Numbered from the stretch's first letter, positions 53,533-63,436 are shown. The stretch: 64,000 nucleotides of DNA from Ktedonobacteria bacterium brp13 (GCA_015099395.1 AP024096.1:8225485-8289484); one strand, 5' to 3'. The notes: generated by a model not told the origin, from the sequence alone. Made by a program: numbers and translations.

Positions 53533-54831
53533 TTACGGAGTAGCACGGCGCATAAAAAGGTCGATGATACCCAGAGCGGCAGGGGCCTGGGCACAGGTAC
53601 CCAGTAAGAACTGCATGAGCGTCTCCAATGTTGGATGTTCGATCATATTGAAGACACGCTGTCCCAGCCAGAAACCCAACGGTGTCGTAAGTGTCGCAGC
53701 TAATGCCAGCAGGACCATCCAGGGCGAGGTATGCCAGATGAAAAAGGTACCGATGCCAAAGACGATACCAGTGAGTGCCAGGCAGCGTCGGCGGTTGAAG
53801 CTGCTATGCTCAAGCAGGCTAAAGACCACAACTGCTAAAAAGAGCGGAATCGGAACCCAGAGCGACGGCTCACGTGGAATAACATGCAACAGATTGGAAA
53901 GATGTTTGGCACCCTGATAGTTCAAGAAGTAGAGTGCGTACCAGTCACGGACCATCAGTGTAATCGACCAGATGAATGGCGCTAGCAAAAAGATGCATGG
54001 GCGTGCATCGAGGCGTCGTAACATCGCGATAGCGACACCTGCAAAAAGTGTAACGATAGGTATAAACATAAAACTTGTTTGCCGTGTTAATGCAAAATGC
54101 AGGTAGATACGATACATATGTTGCGCTGACGGTTCAGTACGTACTATAGGGATATTTGCCAGTGCATGGATTAAATGGGGTGAATACATCAGGTAGAATG
54201 GCCCCAGTACAGCCGGACATAAGAACTCTAGCAGCACCATCGCCATAATCAATCTGGTCAGCCAACTGACCCGTTTGTAGTTCTGGAAGGCCAGACGTGC
54301 AGCGATAAAACCTAAAATGACAGTCAGCCACGCCCAGCCAAGCATACAGTGTGGTGCCGACCATTGAGTTTCATCCAATCCATACGCGCTATGCCAGAAG
54401 TTATCGAACGTAATGGTGATACAGAGCGCGACCAATCCCCCACCCAGGATCACCAGAGAGCCAGCAATCTCAAAGGGGAGCAGCGGGATATGCACTGCTG
54501 GTCCATACCAGACACGCAGTTTAGGTGTGAACGCGATGACCGCGATGAGCAGTCCTGTAATCGCAGTCATGACGAAAACGAAGAAGTGGGGAGGTGACCA
54601 GAAGGTATCAAAGAAATGGGTCGCGTGCCAATAGCGATCCCAGAGCTTTCCGCAGCCAGTCGAGCCCAGGAACGTGAGCAACGTGCCCCACCAGAGTCGA
54701 TAGGCCCAGACCTGGCTTGCCGGTGGATTGAGTGCTGGCTGAAGTGAGCTCTTCCCCGAGGCATCAGTGCTTATAGGTGATGTTGTGAGGTTTGCATTGG
54801 GAAGATCCGCCATTGGCATAGTTTCTTGCAT
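53533..54831 (-). CDS. Polytopic membrane protein with duplicated WH...WSxPH motif
   Basis: A 432-residue protein with about ten hydrophobic segments and a Ser/Thr-rich N-terminus of about 40 residues. A motif appears twice: DRYWHATHFFDTFWSPPH (about 66-83) and DNFWHSAYGLDETQWSAPH (about 143-161), that is D-x2-WH-x5-D-x2/3-WS-x-PH. Each ends a hydrophobic segment. The repeated His, Asp and Trp residues look like a metal or haem/quinone site or a duplicated catalytic unit. I do not recognise the family. It is the last gene of the glycan-like operon, 62 bases after the large GT-C gene. The start at 54831 lacks a strong ribosome site; 54819 and 54813 are alternatives. Confidence 0.8.
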   Translation of the reverse strand: MQETMPMADLPNANLTTSPISTDASGKSSLQPALNPPASQVWAYRLWWGTLLTFLGSTGCGKLWDRYWHATHFFDTFWSPPHFFVFVMTAITGLLIAVIAFTPKLRVWYGPAVHIPLLPFEIAGSLVILGGGLVALCITITFDNFWHSAYGLDETQWSAPHCMLGWAWLTVILGFIAARLAFQNYKRVSWLTRLIMAMVLLEFLCPAVLGPFYLMYSPHLIHALANIPIVRTEPSAQHMYRIYLHFALTRQTSFMFIPIVTLFAGVAIAMLRRLDARPCIFLLAPFIWSITLMVRDWYALYFLNYQGAKHLSNLLHVIPREPSLWVPIPLFLAVVVFSLLEHSSFNRRRCLALTGIVFGIGTFFIWHTSPWMVLLALAATLTTPLGFWLGQRVFNMIEHPTLETLMQFLLGTCAQAPAALGIIDLFMRRATP

Positions 54832-54892
54832 ACGAGCGCCTACTTTCTGCTACCATAGTTCTTTTTTACTATCGACATCTGTGCGCTAAAGA

Positions 54893-57800
54893 CTAGCCAT
54901 CAATACTGCGCGCGTAGATGGCCGCGCCATAGCCCTCATAGACCATACGAAAATCAGCTGGTGGGAAAGTAAAGCGTCCGTTACGCGTTGCCCCAGCCTG
55001 GTAGTTACCATTATCGGTAATAATCCAGATGCGTGCATGTGAAGCGAGGATGTTCATAAACTCTGCCTCATTGAAGATCGGATGCGCACCAGAGGTTGTC
55101 TCACGCATCACTCCATGCACCTCAAAAAGGAAGAGTGCCCGGTTTACTGAGAGGTAGTCATCCACATGTCCAATATAGTAGACCGAGGTGACAGCGGGCG
55201 AGATGGTTAGCACTACATCGCCTTTTTGCATATGAGCATGCATAAACTGGCCTACGTTATTGTAATCAGCGAAATGATGCCGGTAGTTTAGCCCCAGGGT
55301 CCGGCTGACGAACAGGTTATAGCTACTGATTGGCAGTACCGGCGCGATAAGAATGGTCAGGCAGAGGACGCAGACGATCGCTTGTGCTACGATCTGGATG
55401 CTACGAGGTAGCTGTGGTAACGCATAGGGCCGCCGAGCATCTTGCCCTGTTATTGCCTGCGCCAGCACTGGTCTGGCAAAGCGCCAGAACGCACCTGTGA
55501 TACGCCAGAACGCAAACGATCCCATCAGGTAGTACAAAGGCAACAACGGATAGTAGTAGCGATCTGCCTCCATCGTAAAGATGCCGATCAGTGTTGCCAT
55601 CGAGACGAGCAGGAAAGAGGCGTAGTAACGAATCGGCTTACTTTTCTGACAGAAAGCAAGGATACAGCCCAGGATCATTAAAACAGACGTGACGCCAATC
55701 CATGGTTGTATCATCCCCCATGGAGCTGCGCCCTGTTTAATAAGTGTCTGCTCGAATAGGAGCTTGAAGTAGTACGGCAGATTATCGGTTGTAGGATCGA
55801 TCGGTGGACGGCGACTCTGATCTGTCGCGAAGGTTGGTGGATGACTCCAGTAGACGATCATGAGCTGAATGAAGACCAGCGCCATTGCCAGCAACGAGGC
55901 CGTCCACCAATGTTTTTTACGCAGGATTGCAGGGATGCCGTATATACCCTCACGTGTCGCGATTAATGTGCAGAACAGAGCAGCCGGCAGGATGATGAAG
56001 TTCTCCTCATGACTGAAGTAAGCCATGACCAGACAGAGCAGCGTAAGGTAGACCGGGCGTTTCTGATCACGCTGCTGGATAGCACGGTAGAGCGTGAACA
56101 TAACCAGGATCACCATAAACTGAGCCTGTTCATACATTCGTATCTGTCGTGACCAGAGCAGTGTATATGGCGAGAAGGCCAACATCGCAGTCGCCAACCA
56201 GGCGATACGACGATTGAAGATGCGCTGCATAAAAATGTAGAAAAGAGGCAAGCTTACTATATATTCACTGACGGTAAGTGCGCGAGGCACAATCACGTTC
56301 GTGGTCCCGAATATGCTCATCAGTAGAGCCAGAGCATATGAGAAGAGCTCACCCTTTGGATAGATGAAGCCCGAAACAAATGCCGGATAGCCGTGCTTCA
56401 TAATGTAAAGAGCAGCGTAATAACTTGAAAGTTCATCCTGCCAGAATGGTTCATAGTTCAGGCCATAGCAGACCATCGGTATGGCGAAGAACATAATAGC
56501 GAGCAGTCCCCAGTTCTGACGGGACCACAGTAGCAGGCGTTCATAGCGGGTCTGTGGACCAGCCAGTTGTTGTCCCTCTAGCACCTCTTGCCGCAGCGCT
56601 GCAACCTGTTCCTGAGCCTCAGCCTCTAACTGGAGTGGCCCCTGCCTCTGCTGGCGTTTGTTGCGGGTGAGATGCCAGAAGCCAGCGGTACATAGCAAGA
56701 GTAGCGCGATCAAGGCTAACGCCCAGAAGCCGGTGTAAGGGAATGGTTGTGCGATCAAAGGCTCTCGGGCCAGGATTATCAAGAGACCCTCACAGGCCAG
56801 CGCGGGTAGGAAGAGCAGGCTAGCGGCCTGGTAGGCTATCCGGCGCGTAGGGAGATAGCGCCCCAGGATGCAGAGCGCCGTGACCAGCCAGAAAAGTAAG
56901 ACAGCGCAGGTACTATAGAGTAAAACCTCGGCGGCAAGTATTGGCGGTATGACCTGGATACTATGTGGTGAGGAGCTATCAGGTATATAGTATGAATGAT
57001 TGGTGCCAGGACGACCGATCGGATAGGGTTGAGGCCATTGGCGTGCCGCAGTACTGGGGTGTGTCCAGCCCGCGACTGGAAATGATGAAGCATGCCAACC
57101 TGCATCCGACGCGAGCAGATTTGTATAACTTGTGCCCTGACCTGTAAGCAGATCCATCGACATCGAGCTTCTATGTGAGTCCAGACCGACTTTGGCTGTT
57201 GTATTGCCAGGAGACTGTATATGGACCGCGATTGTATTGGTGCCAGGATGTAAGTAAGGAGAGACATTATACATCCCCATTAACAGTCCGTTGCGATACG
57301 GAGCTGCATGATCGTGCGCATTCAGGAAGGTCACGATATTATCCTGGGGTGCAGAAACCTGTCCATCCCATTTCATATACTCATGGTCATTAATAAAGAT
57401 GTCTGCCTTTCCGGTCGCGACGAGACGAATATATGCATTCCCGAAATTGGCGGGTACATTGACCTGATGTACAAAGTAACCCTCTTCACTAATACCTGGC
57501 GTGATCCAGTGCGTTGGAAGTGGATAGGTATAGACAATAGGGTTTACCGTGAGTGCCCGCTTGCCAGCATATGGTTGTGATGAAGCGGCTGCTTGCCAAT
57601 GGCTAGCATCGAATGCCGCAGTAGACCAGGTGAACATCGACGTTGCCGCACGTGGATGGACCAGTACTGCGTCGCCTGTAGACTGCCATTGATTGTTCGT
57701 TCCATAGTAGTAGGTGTGAGGCCCGACTACAATCCCAATATTGGCTCGTAAAGCAGGTCGCTGCTGATCGACATCAACGACACGAACACCGATCACGTTT

Positions 57801-58237
57801 ATTCCTGTGAGCAAGGCGGAATCTATATCGAACATATAAGCACGTGGTGTCGTCTCAGGAATAAAATTCTGTACATTGGTACCGATCAAGAGACCATTCA
57901 CATAAAGTTGGAAGGATTGATTGGCCGTTATAGTTACAAACGCATTGTCAGGCTGCGCATTAAGTGCCATACCATAGCGAAAGTAGGCTGTCGGTGATTT
58001 GATATCGACCGGTTGTATCCAATTGGCTTGTTGCCATGCTGGTGCATAAGTGCCTGGCTGTGGCACCAGGAAGTATTGATAAGCAAACCAGCCAGTGCCA
58101 CTGCAGGCAAGAATGATGCATAGCCACATCATTATGCTGGCAAGATAGCTCCTGGTACGTTGTATAAAGTGTTCGCTCCGAGCATACAGTTTGCGGCGCA
58201 GAGCCAGAGATATTTCAGAGGAGACCACGCTCTTCAC
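54893..58237 (-). CDS. Large GT-C (PMT/ArnT-like) glycosyltransferase with sugar-binding-like ectodomain
   Basis: A 1114-residue protein. TM1 (about 33-53) is followed by an extracytoplasmic region (about 55-425) holding two jelly-roll-like modules, each with the pattern seen in rhamnosidase/GH2 N-terminal domains (FQLYVNGLLIG...LLTGINVIGVRV, then ADIFINDHEY...LHPGTNTIAVHI). After TM2 (about 430-455) and a charged linker comes a GT-C core from about 570 with the catalytic acidic loop FWQDELSSYYA and ten or more TM segments, then a C-terminal extracytoplasmic domain. It would transfer a sugar from a polyprenyl-phosphate carrier. The start is a GTG. Confidence 0.85.
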   Translation of the reverse strand: MKSVVSSEISLALRRKLYARSEHFIQRTRSYLASIMMWLCIILACSGTGWFAYQYFLVPQPGTYAPAWQQANWIQPVDIKSPTAYFRYGMALNAQPDNAFVTITANQSFQLYVNGLLIGTNVQNFIPETTPRAYMFDIDSALLTGINVIGVRVVDVDQQRPALRANIGIVVGPHTYYYGTNNQWQSTGDAVLVHPRAATSMFTWSTAAFDASHWQAAASSQPYAGKRALTVNPIVYTYPLPTHWITPGISEEGYFVHQVNVPANFGNAYIRLVATGKADIFINDHEYMKWDGQVSAPQDNIVTFLNAHDHAAPYRNGLLMGMYNVSPYLHPGTNTIAVHIQSPGNTTAKVGLDSHRSSMSMDLLTGQGTSYTNLLASDAGWHASSFPVAGWTHPSTAARQWPQPYPIGRPGTNHSYYIPDSSSPHSIQVIPPILAAEVLLYSTCAVLLFWLVTALCILGRYLPTRRIAYQAASLLFLPALACEGLLIILAREPLIAQPFPYTGFWALALIALLLLCTAGFWHLTRNKRQQRQGPLQLEAEAQEQVAALRQEVLEGQQLAGPQTRYERLLLWSRQNWGLLAIMFFAIPMVCYGLNYEPFWQDELSSYYAALYIMKHGYPAFVSGFIYPKGELFSYALALLMSIFGTTNVIVPRALTVSEYIVSLPLFYIFMQRIFNRRIAWLATAMLAFSPYTLLWSRQIRMYEQAQFMVILVMFTLYRAIQQRDQKRPVYLTLLCLVMAYFSHEENFIILPAALFCTLIATREGIYGIPAILRKKHWWTASLLAMALVFIQLMIVYWSHPPTFATDQSRRPPIDPTTDNLPYYFKLLFEQTLIKQGAAPWGMIQPWIGVTSVLMILGCILAFCQKSKPIRYYASFLLVSMATLIGIFTMEADRYYYPLLPLYYLMGSFAFWRITGAFWRFARPVLAQAITGQDARRPYALPQLPRSIQIVAQAIVCVLCLTILIAPVLPISSYNLFVSRTLGLNYRHHFADYNNVGQFMHAHMQKGDVVLTISPAVTSVYYIGHVDDYLSVNRALFLFEVHGVMRETTSGAHPIFNEAEFMNILASHARIWIITDNGNYQAGATRNGRFTFPPADFRMVYEGYGAAIYARSIDG

Positions 58238-58270
58238 CTTTCATCTTTCTGCTTTCTGCTTCTATAGATT

Positions 58271-58296
58271 AGTTGATGAGTTGATGAGTTGATGAG
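58271..58296. repeat. Short tandem repeat, AGTTGATG x3
   Basis: Three and a quarter copies of an eight-base unit, in the 105-base gap upstream of the GT-C gene. Probably simple slippage. Confidence 0.8.
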
Positions 58297-58342
58297 ATTA
58301 TTGTTTCTTCTACTGTTTTTGCATTATAAGATTGGTATATGG

Positions 58343-59761
58343 CTAGCGCATTCCTGACATATGTAGACGGGCGGTGTTATTGCGGTAAGCGTTATCCATA
58401 GATTGTGCAGAGTAAAGCTCTTCGCGTGCAACGATATCATTGCCCATACCAAAATCGCTGATCGCCATATACGTATAGGCTGAGGATGCTATCTCAGGGC
58501 TTTGATTGAGTCGTAAGACGCGCTGCATCTGTGTCTTACAGTCCTGGTATGTGTGGAGGTCACAACGGATGCGTCCCAGCATATATTGTGCATAGAAGTC
58601 CTGTGGATCGAGGTTGATAATCTCGTTAACCCAGCGTACCGCAGGGACATTCGTTGCCACCTGTGCATTCACAAGCCCATGCAGTGGCTTCGAGGATTCG
58701 ACCAGTTGTGCCAGCGAGAGGAACATCTCATCGTGCAACCAACTTGTATGGGGAGATGTATTCCAGGCGATAAGCACCTCCTGATAAGATGAGAGCGAAT
58801 CGTACTGTGCTCTATAATAGCTTGCCAGGTAGATATGACCTTCCGCGTCGAGCTGATGGGGAGAGGCGTAGTAGGATGCCTGGCCGCGTAGCTGATGATA
58901 ATCAGGCAACAGGTCCAAGGTTGGATTCAGGATACGCGCTGTATCAAGCCAACGTAGCACGTTATTATACGAGCCAGAGCTCAGGAGATGCTCCGCCTGA
59001 CCGACACAGATGAGAGCTGCCGGTGCGCGTCCTAATAGGATGATTGCACCAAGTGACAGCCCGACGAGTAGCCTGGAGTGCTGTCTCCACCAACCAGGCG
59101 TTGTAGCGAAGGTATAGCCAGGTTGACGTGGACGCCGCGGATGCAATGTACGTGATCCTAGCAAGAGGAACAGACTGATAAGTGGGAGAAAGAGCCCGAG
59201 GCTGGCATGGTCAACGAGGAGCGCCCAACGTCCCATGAAGTGAAGTGGGTTAAAAAGGAATGGTTGAATTATGATGAAGCGTGGGCTTCCTGCGTAACCA
59301 AAATGCGACTGTGTGAGTTGCATTTGGTCTACCATATGTGTCATATGCGCAATAGCTGCCATATCAACGATGAGAAACTGATAAGTATACAGCAGTGTAG
59401 GGACCAGGCAGAGCAGTGCTGCGAGTGTTTGATGGCGTGCGAAGGCGAGCCGTGGTGTCTGTAAAAGTATAGGTGGGTCATCGCTCTCCAGGCTCCGTTT
59501 CGCCAGCCATGCTTTGCGCGCAATATAGAACATATAGAACGCGCAAACTGTACAGAGCAGACCATAGTTGAACACGCCAAACTGCAACTGCCAACCCAGA
59601 TCAATCGGCAATTGCCAGGCGCGGGGACGTGCTCCCGTTGGATCGTTATACCAGGGTACGAGGCTGGCGATGATCATGATCACCCCAGCCAATCCTGGAA
59701 AGAGACTCCGGTAGCCAGCCCAGCGTTGTCTGGGGGACCGAAGTTGTGTGGATGCGCCCAT
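58343..59761 (-). CDS. Membrane protein with TPR-like C-terminal half
   Basis: A 472-residue protein. About six hydrophobic segments in the first 265 residues (LFPGLAGVIMIIASLVPW, FNYGLLCTVCAFYMFYIA, LAALLCLVPTLLYTYQFLIV, LFLPLISLFLLLGS, LLVGLSLGAIILLG) precede a soluble part with helical, TPR-like spacing (FYAQYMLGRIRCDLHTYQDCKTQMQRVL). No enzyme motif is visible. The ATG follows AAGGGAG. Between the adaptor and GT-C genes, it may scaffold or regulate surface-glycan export. Confidence 0.8.
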   Translation of the reverse strand: MGASTQLRSPRQRWAGYRSLFPGLAGVIMIIASLVPWYNDPTGARPRAWQLPIDLGWQLQFGVFNYGLLCTVCAFYMFYIARKAWLAKRSLESDDPPILLQTPRLAFARHQTLAALLCLVPTLLYTYQFLIVDMAAIAHMTHMVDQMQLTQSHFGYAGSPRFIIIQPFLFNPLHFMGRWALLVDHASLGLFLPLISLFLLLGSRTLHPRRPRQPGYTFATTPGWWRQHSRLLVGLSLGAIILLGRAPAALICVGQAEHLLSSGSYNNVLRWLDTARILNPTLDLLPDYHQLRGQASYYASPHQLDAEGHIYLASYYRAQYDSLSSYQEVLIAWNTSPHTSWLHDEMFLSLAQLVESSKPLHGLVNAQVATNVPAVRWVNEIINLDPQDFYAQYMLGRIRCDLHTYQDCKTQMQRVLRLNQSPEIASSAYTYMAISDFGMGNDIVAREELYSAQSMDNAYRNNTARLHMSGMR

Positions 59762-59775
59762 ATGCTCCCTTTCTG

Positions 59776-59811
59776 GGAGAGCATTCGGCTCTCCTCGCTT
59801 GCTGTAGCGAG
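59776..59811 (-). other. Two adjoining hairpins between adaptor and membrane/TPR genes
   Basis: GGAGAGC-ATTCG-GCTCTCC (59776-59794) and CTCGCT/AGCGAG (59794-59811). No T-run. Possible processing or stability element within the operon. Confidence 0.5.
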
Positions 59812-59853
59812 ACGGAAAGCTCTTACGCTCTCTCCTCTGCGGATGAACCGCCT

Positions 59854-61185
59854 TTAATGTTCGATGGTACCGATATTGATGGGGAGCCCCTCATGCATAC
59901 GGTTCAGGGGCAGTACCACAATTTTCTCGCCAGCTGTCAGACCGGCATCAACGTATGTCTGGTTGCCATCTGGTGAGGAGCCTATGACATGGACCTGCTG
60001 CATATAGACACGCCCGTTGCGAATAGTGTAGACTGCGGATTCCTGATCTGGATTGAGTACACAGATGCGTGGCACAGCAAAGGCATTCACCTCGCTACGA
60101 ATATGGACATACGCGTTCATACCGGACCAGAGCGCCTCTCCGGGATTCGGGATAGTCACCTCCACCGTAAACGAATCAGTCTGTGGATCGACCTGGGGGA
60201 TAATAGCTGTAATTGTGCCTTGCAGATTAATGTCATGCAAGCCTAACGCATTGACATCGACTGGATCGTTATTGTGCACATACTGGCGGACGTCGAGTGG
60301 CAACTTCGCATCCACGATAACCGAAGACTGATCGGCGATGACCATCAAGTTCTCGTTAGCAGCAAAACTATCGCCTGCATTTACCGAGATCTGCATGACC
60401 ACACCATTAATTTGTGAAATCAAGTCGCTATTGTGGAGCGAATTGAAGTTGGTCTGGACCATGAGTGCATGATACTGGTTTTGTGCTACAACGTAGTTCT
60501 GTTGAGCCGCTGCAACGACGACCGCATTGTAAGGGATGGCACTAGAGACTGCATTCAGATAGGCATGGCGGGCATCGACATTGTTTGCTGCCAGATCGAT
60601 CTGCGCCTGTAACTGCGATGGATCGAGTTTAATGACCGGTGTTCCGCGCGTGACTATATCGCCGGGTTTTACCAGGATACCAGCAATATGCCCGGGAGCA
60701 GCGAATGTCACATTCGATTGTTGCTGCGAGGCGACTGGACCGAAACCACTGACATTCTGAGGAACCTGTTGTGTCTGTCCCACAACGAAGGCGGTGATAG
60801 GTGGTGTTGGATTAAACATAAACCAGGCCGTATAGATGATTGAGCCGATGAGCAAGATACTGGCGAGCGTGATAGCTAGAATCATAAGCTGAGAGCGTCT
60901 TGAGCGACATTTGAATGTCTGTATCCTTATGGCCATTGACTTTTTTGGCTTTGTAGTGGTCGCAGGTATTGGTGTCTGACTCTCATTTGTATTGTGTTCA
61001 ATGTGATCGGCCTTCCCGACTGCACCTTTTTTCTGATTTTGCACGTGCTCAACCTTATGTATCGTATCGGCCTGCCGGTTATCAGGTGATGCAGAGGAGC
61101 TATCTTGCTTGTTTTTCTTGTTTGCGGCATCCAGTGAAGTATCATAATAAGGATCATGTAAGATTGCTGAACGTTTTTCATCCAT
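59854..61185 (-). CDS. HlyD/RND-type membrane fusion (adaptor) protein
   Basis: A 443-residue adaptor protein. A hydrophilic cytoplasmic N-terminus of about 90 residues is followed by one TM helix (about 97-119), a biotinyl-lipoyl-like half (about 160-200; FAAPGHIAGILVKPGDIVTRGTPVIKLD), a helical hairpin (about 200-260), the second lipoyl half (QINGVVMQISVNAGDSFAANENLMVI) and beta-barrel domains. Such proteins link an inner-membrane exporter to the wall or outer membrane. No exporter gene is adjacent, so the partner is elsewhere or it serves a glycan role. The start is ATG 61185 with GGAG ten bases upstream. Confidence 0.88.
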   Translation of the reverse strand: MDEKRSAILHDPYYDTSLDAANKKNKQDSSSASPDNRQADTIHKVEHVQNQKKGAVGKADHIEHNTNESQTPIPATTTKPKKSMAIRIQTFKCRSRRSQLMILAITLASILLIGSIIYTAWFMFNPTPPITAFVVGQTQQVPQNVSGFGPVASQQQSNVTFAAPGHIAGILVKPGDIVTRGTPVIKLDPSQLQAQIDLAANNVDARHAYLNAVSSAIPYNAVVVAAAQQNYVVAQNQYHALMVQTNFNSLHNSDLISQINGVVMQISVNAGDSFAANENLMVIADQSSVIVDAKLPLDVRQYVHNNDPVDVNALGLHDINLQGTITAIIPQVDPQTDSFTVEVTIPNPGEALWSGMNAYVHIRSEVNAFAVPRICVLNPDQESAVYTIRNGRVYMQQVHVIGSSPDGNQTYVDAGLTAGEKIVVLPLNRMHEGLPINIGTIEH

Positions 61186-61281
61186 AGCATAAATTCTCCA
61201 GGGCTTACTATTCCCAATACCGATGCAGACATCGTTGATACACAAGTTTGATGGACATTATTGGTAATTTGAATGGCCTCG

Positions 61282-62400
61282 CTACCCTTCAGTGGATAGT
61301 TGTGTTGGCCCGGTAGCTTTGTTTTTCCCCATTGAAAAGTAGATGCAAGCGCCAATGAGCGCGAAGACGAGCATCTGAGCATCAAAGACGAGTACCATTG
61401 CCAGTGCTGTTGATGGGCTGATATGCATGATGGAGAGAACGTGAATGAATGTCTCCTCACGCAATCCGTAGCCGTTAATAGAAATTGGTAATACAGCGAT
61501 TAACGAGACAAAAGGGATCGCAACCAGAAAGAATGCGAATGGGATATGGATATTGAACATGAGTGCAAAACTATAGTAATTAAGTGCTGCACTCGTGTGA
61601 AAGAGCATTCCATAGGCGATGGCAGTACACATCGAGCGTGGGCGCTTCATGCCTTTGTGCAACGTATGGCTGATGTTCAGGATAGAACGTACCAGACTCT
61701 GTTCCGCCCACCGTCCTTTCACATGCCTTGGCAATAGGTTAGCTACGAAGAAGACCGTGATCAGTGCGCAGCACATTGCCAGACCAGCAAACACAAACGA
61801 ACTGATAAAAGTGTCAGGAAATAGGGCATGCCAGATGAGAAGAGTTGGAAATGCAATCAGGAGCATCCCTATAAAACCAGCAATGCGACTGGTCATTACG
61901 GCGCTGGCCGCGCCTGCCATATTCTGGCTCTCCTTACCGGTATAATAAGCCTTCACTACATCGCCACCCATGCCGGTTGGCAAGAAATTATTAAAAGTAA
62001 TGCCAATTAAGTAGTAATTGATGAGCTTTCGTAGATCGAAGCGCATCTTTTCTGCCTCTAATAAAGATTGCCATTGATATGAACTGATCACCACGCCAAG
62101 CATCCCAACAACCCATCCTATCAATAATTCTCCATCGTCAACACGACGCAGATTCTGTAGGATGCCTGCCCAGGAGTTGTGTGCAAAGGCATAGGCCAGG
62201 AGGGCGAGTGTGCACCCGATCCGCACTGTAACAGTGATGAGTCGAGTATACTTTTTTCTGCTGCGCGTCTCTACAACAGGGATGGATTCAGAGATCATGC
62301 CTGCTTCTATCTCTGGACGTCTTATATCCGCGCCTGGTTTGTGGTGAGATGTTCTTTCTTCCTCATGAGGAAGAGTTGATTCGGATAGTGGTAAACTCAT
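61282..62400 (-). CDS. Lysylphosphatidylglycerol synthase TM-like (UPF0104/AglD-type) membrane protein
   Basis: A 372-residue protein. A ~50-residue cytoplasmic N-terminus precedes about eight TM helices typical of the LPG_synthase_TM family, with the hallmark FNNFLPTGMGGDVVKAYY (about 134-151) and NGYGLREETFIHVL (about 317). Family members include the flippase part of MprF and membrane proteins in archaeal and bacterial glycan pathways. Here the aminoacyl transferase domain is absent, so a lipid or lipid-linked sugar flipping role is likely. The ATG follows GAGGTGTC. Confidence 0.88.
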   Translation of the reverse strand: MSLPLSESTLPHEEERTSHHKPGADIRRPEIEAGMISESIPVVETRSRKKYTRLITVTVRIGCTLALLAYAFAHNSWAGILQNLRRVDDGELLIGWVVGMLGVVISSYQWQSLLEAEKMRFDLRKLINYYLIGITFNNFLPTGMGGDVVKAYYTGKESQNMAGAASAVMTSRIAGFIGMLLIAFPTLLIWHALFPDTFISSFVFAGLAMCCALITVFFVANLLPRHVKGRWAEQSLVRSILNISHTLHKGMKRPRSMCTAIAYGMLFHTSAALNYYSFALMFNIHIPFAFFLVAIPFVSLIAVLPISINGYGLREETFIHVLSIMHISPSTALAMVLVFDAQMLVFALIGACIYFSMGKNKATGPTQLSTEG

Positions 62401-62411
62401 GACACCTCATA

Positions 62412-62432
62412 TTCTCGTCATGTTGACGAGAA
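62412..62432 (-). other. Hairpin upstream of the LPG_synthase_TM-like gene
   Basis: TTCTCGTC (62412-62419), loop ATGTT, GACGAGAA (62425-62432): perfect 8-bp stem, about 12 bases upstream of the start codon on the minus strand. It could affect translation of that gene. Confidence 0.5.
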
Positions 62433-62473
62433 GAGCGTGCTTATGTCTCCACTCTTCTCGTCTGAGGCGAAGA

Positions 62474-63436
62474 CTACGCTGTATGGACGAGTCGGTAGAG
62501 TGAACGGGCATACTCAAACTCGTTGGCCAGACCTTCTTGGAGTGAGACAAGTGGTTGATAGTTCAAGAAGTGTTGTGCTTTAGTTGTATCGGCGAATGTA
62601 TGCCGTACATCTCCGTGTTGGCGTTCCTCGAAGTTGACCTGGACGCTACTGCTACTGACCTGCGATAAGATGTCGACCACACTTCTGAGTGTGACACGTG
62701 AACCCCCTGCGATATTCATCACCTGCCCAATAGCAGTATTCGAAGTAGCGGCACACAGGTTCGCCTCGACAATATCGGAGATGTAGGTGAAATCTCGTGT
62801 CTGGAGACCATCATCATAGATTCGAATAGGCTCATGATGAAGAACTGCTTTGCAGAAGCGATGGAAGGCCATATCCGGTCGCTGGCGGGGTCCGTACACT
62901 GTGAAGTAGCGTAGAGAGACCGTAGGCAGACCGAAATTATGATGGTAAAGCGTACAGAGATTTTCTGCTGCGAGCTTGGTCACGCCATATGGTGAGTAGG
63001 GACGCAATTGTGCATCTTCAGTGATTGGAAACTGCAGTGCGTCTCCATAGACTGAGGATGACGAAGCATAGACGATACGCTTCACGTTACCAACACGCAA
63101 CGCTGTTTCCAATAGACGCTGTGTGGCAAGAACGTTGCATTCTGTATAGCGTGCGAACTCCGCTCCCCAACTGGCTCTTACCCCTGCCTGTGCCGCCTGA
63201 TGAAAGATCCAGTCAACCCCATTAAGCAGAGGAAGTAGTGGTAAATGTGTTAGATTGCCTTCAACGAATGTAAAGGTTTTCCAGGAACGAGGGCCTTCAA
63301 GATTTTTCTCCTTGATTGAACGATCATAATAATCTATAAATGCATCAATACCACAGACCTCATGTCCATCCTCAAGCAAGCGCTCTGCCAGGTGGGAACC
63401 AACAAAGCCTGCGGCACCTGTTACAATACAGCGCAT
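62474..63436 (-). CDS. NAD-dependent sugar-nucleotide epimerase/dehydratase (extended SDR)
   Basis: A 320-residue extended SDR. NAD motif GAAGFVGSHLAERL (about 7-20), catalytic Ser in YASSSSVYGD (about 117-126) and YxxxK in YSPYGVTKLAAENL (about 143-150). It resembles UDP-glucose 4-epimerase and UDP-glucuronate epimerase subfamilies (RYFTVYGPRQRPDMAF, FTYISDIVEAN). It supplies a nucleotide sugar for the glycan genes downstream; the exact sugar is undetermined. The start at 63436 follows GGAGAAC; upstream in-frame ATGs are rejected. Confidence 0.92.
   Translation of the reverse strand: MRCIVTGAAGFVGSHLAERLLEDGHEVCGIDAFIDYYDRSIKEKNLEGPRSWKTFTFVEGNLTHLPLLPLLNGVDWIFHQAAQAGVRASWGAEFARYTECNVLATQRLLETALRVGNVKRIVYASSSSVYGDALQFPITEDAQLRPYSPYGVTKLAAENLCTLYHHNFGLPTVSLRYFTVYGPRQRPDMAFHRFCKAVLHHEPIRIYDDGLQTRDFTYISDIVEANLCAATSNTAIGQVMNIAGGSRVTLRSVVDILSQVSSSSVQVNFEERQHGDVRHTFADTTKAQHFLNYQPLVSLQEGLANEFEYARSLYRLVHTA

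Noticed and set aside
58271..58296. AGTTGATG repeats as a CRISPR or iteron array
   Set aside because: Units are eight bases with no spacers and only three copies; simple slippage is enough.
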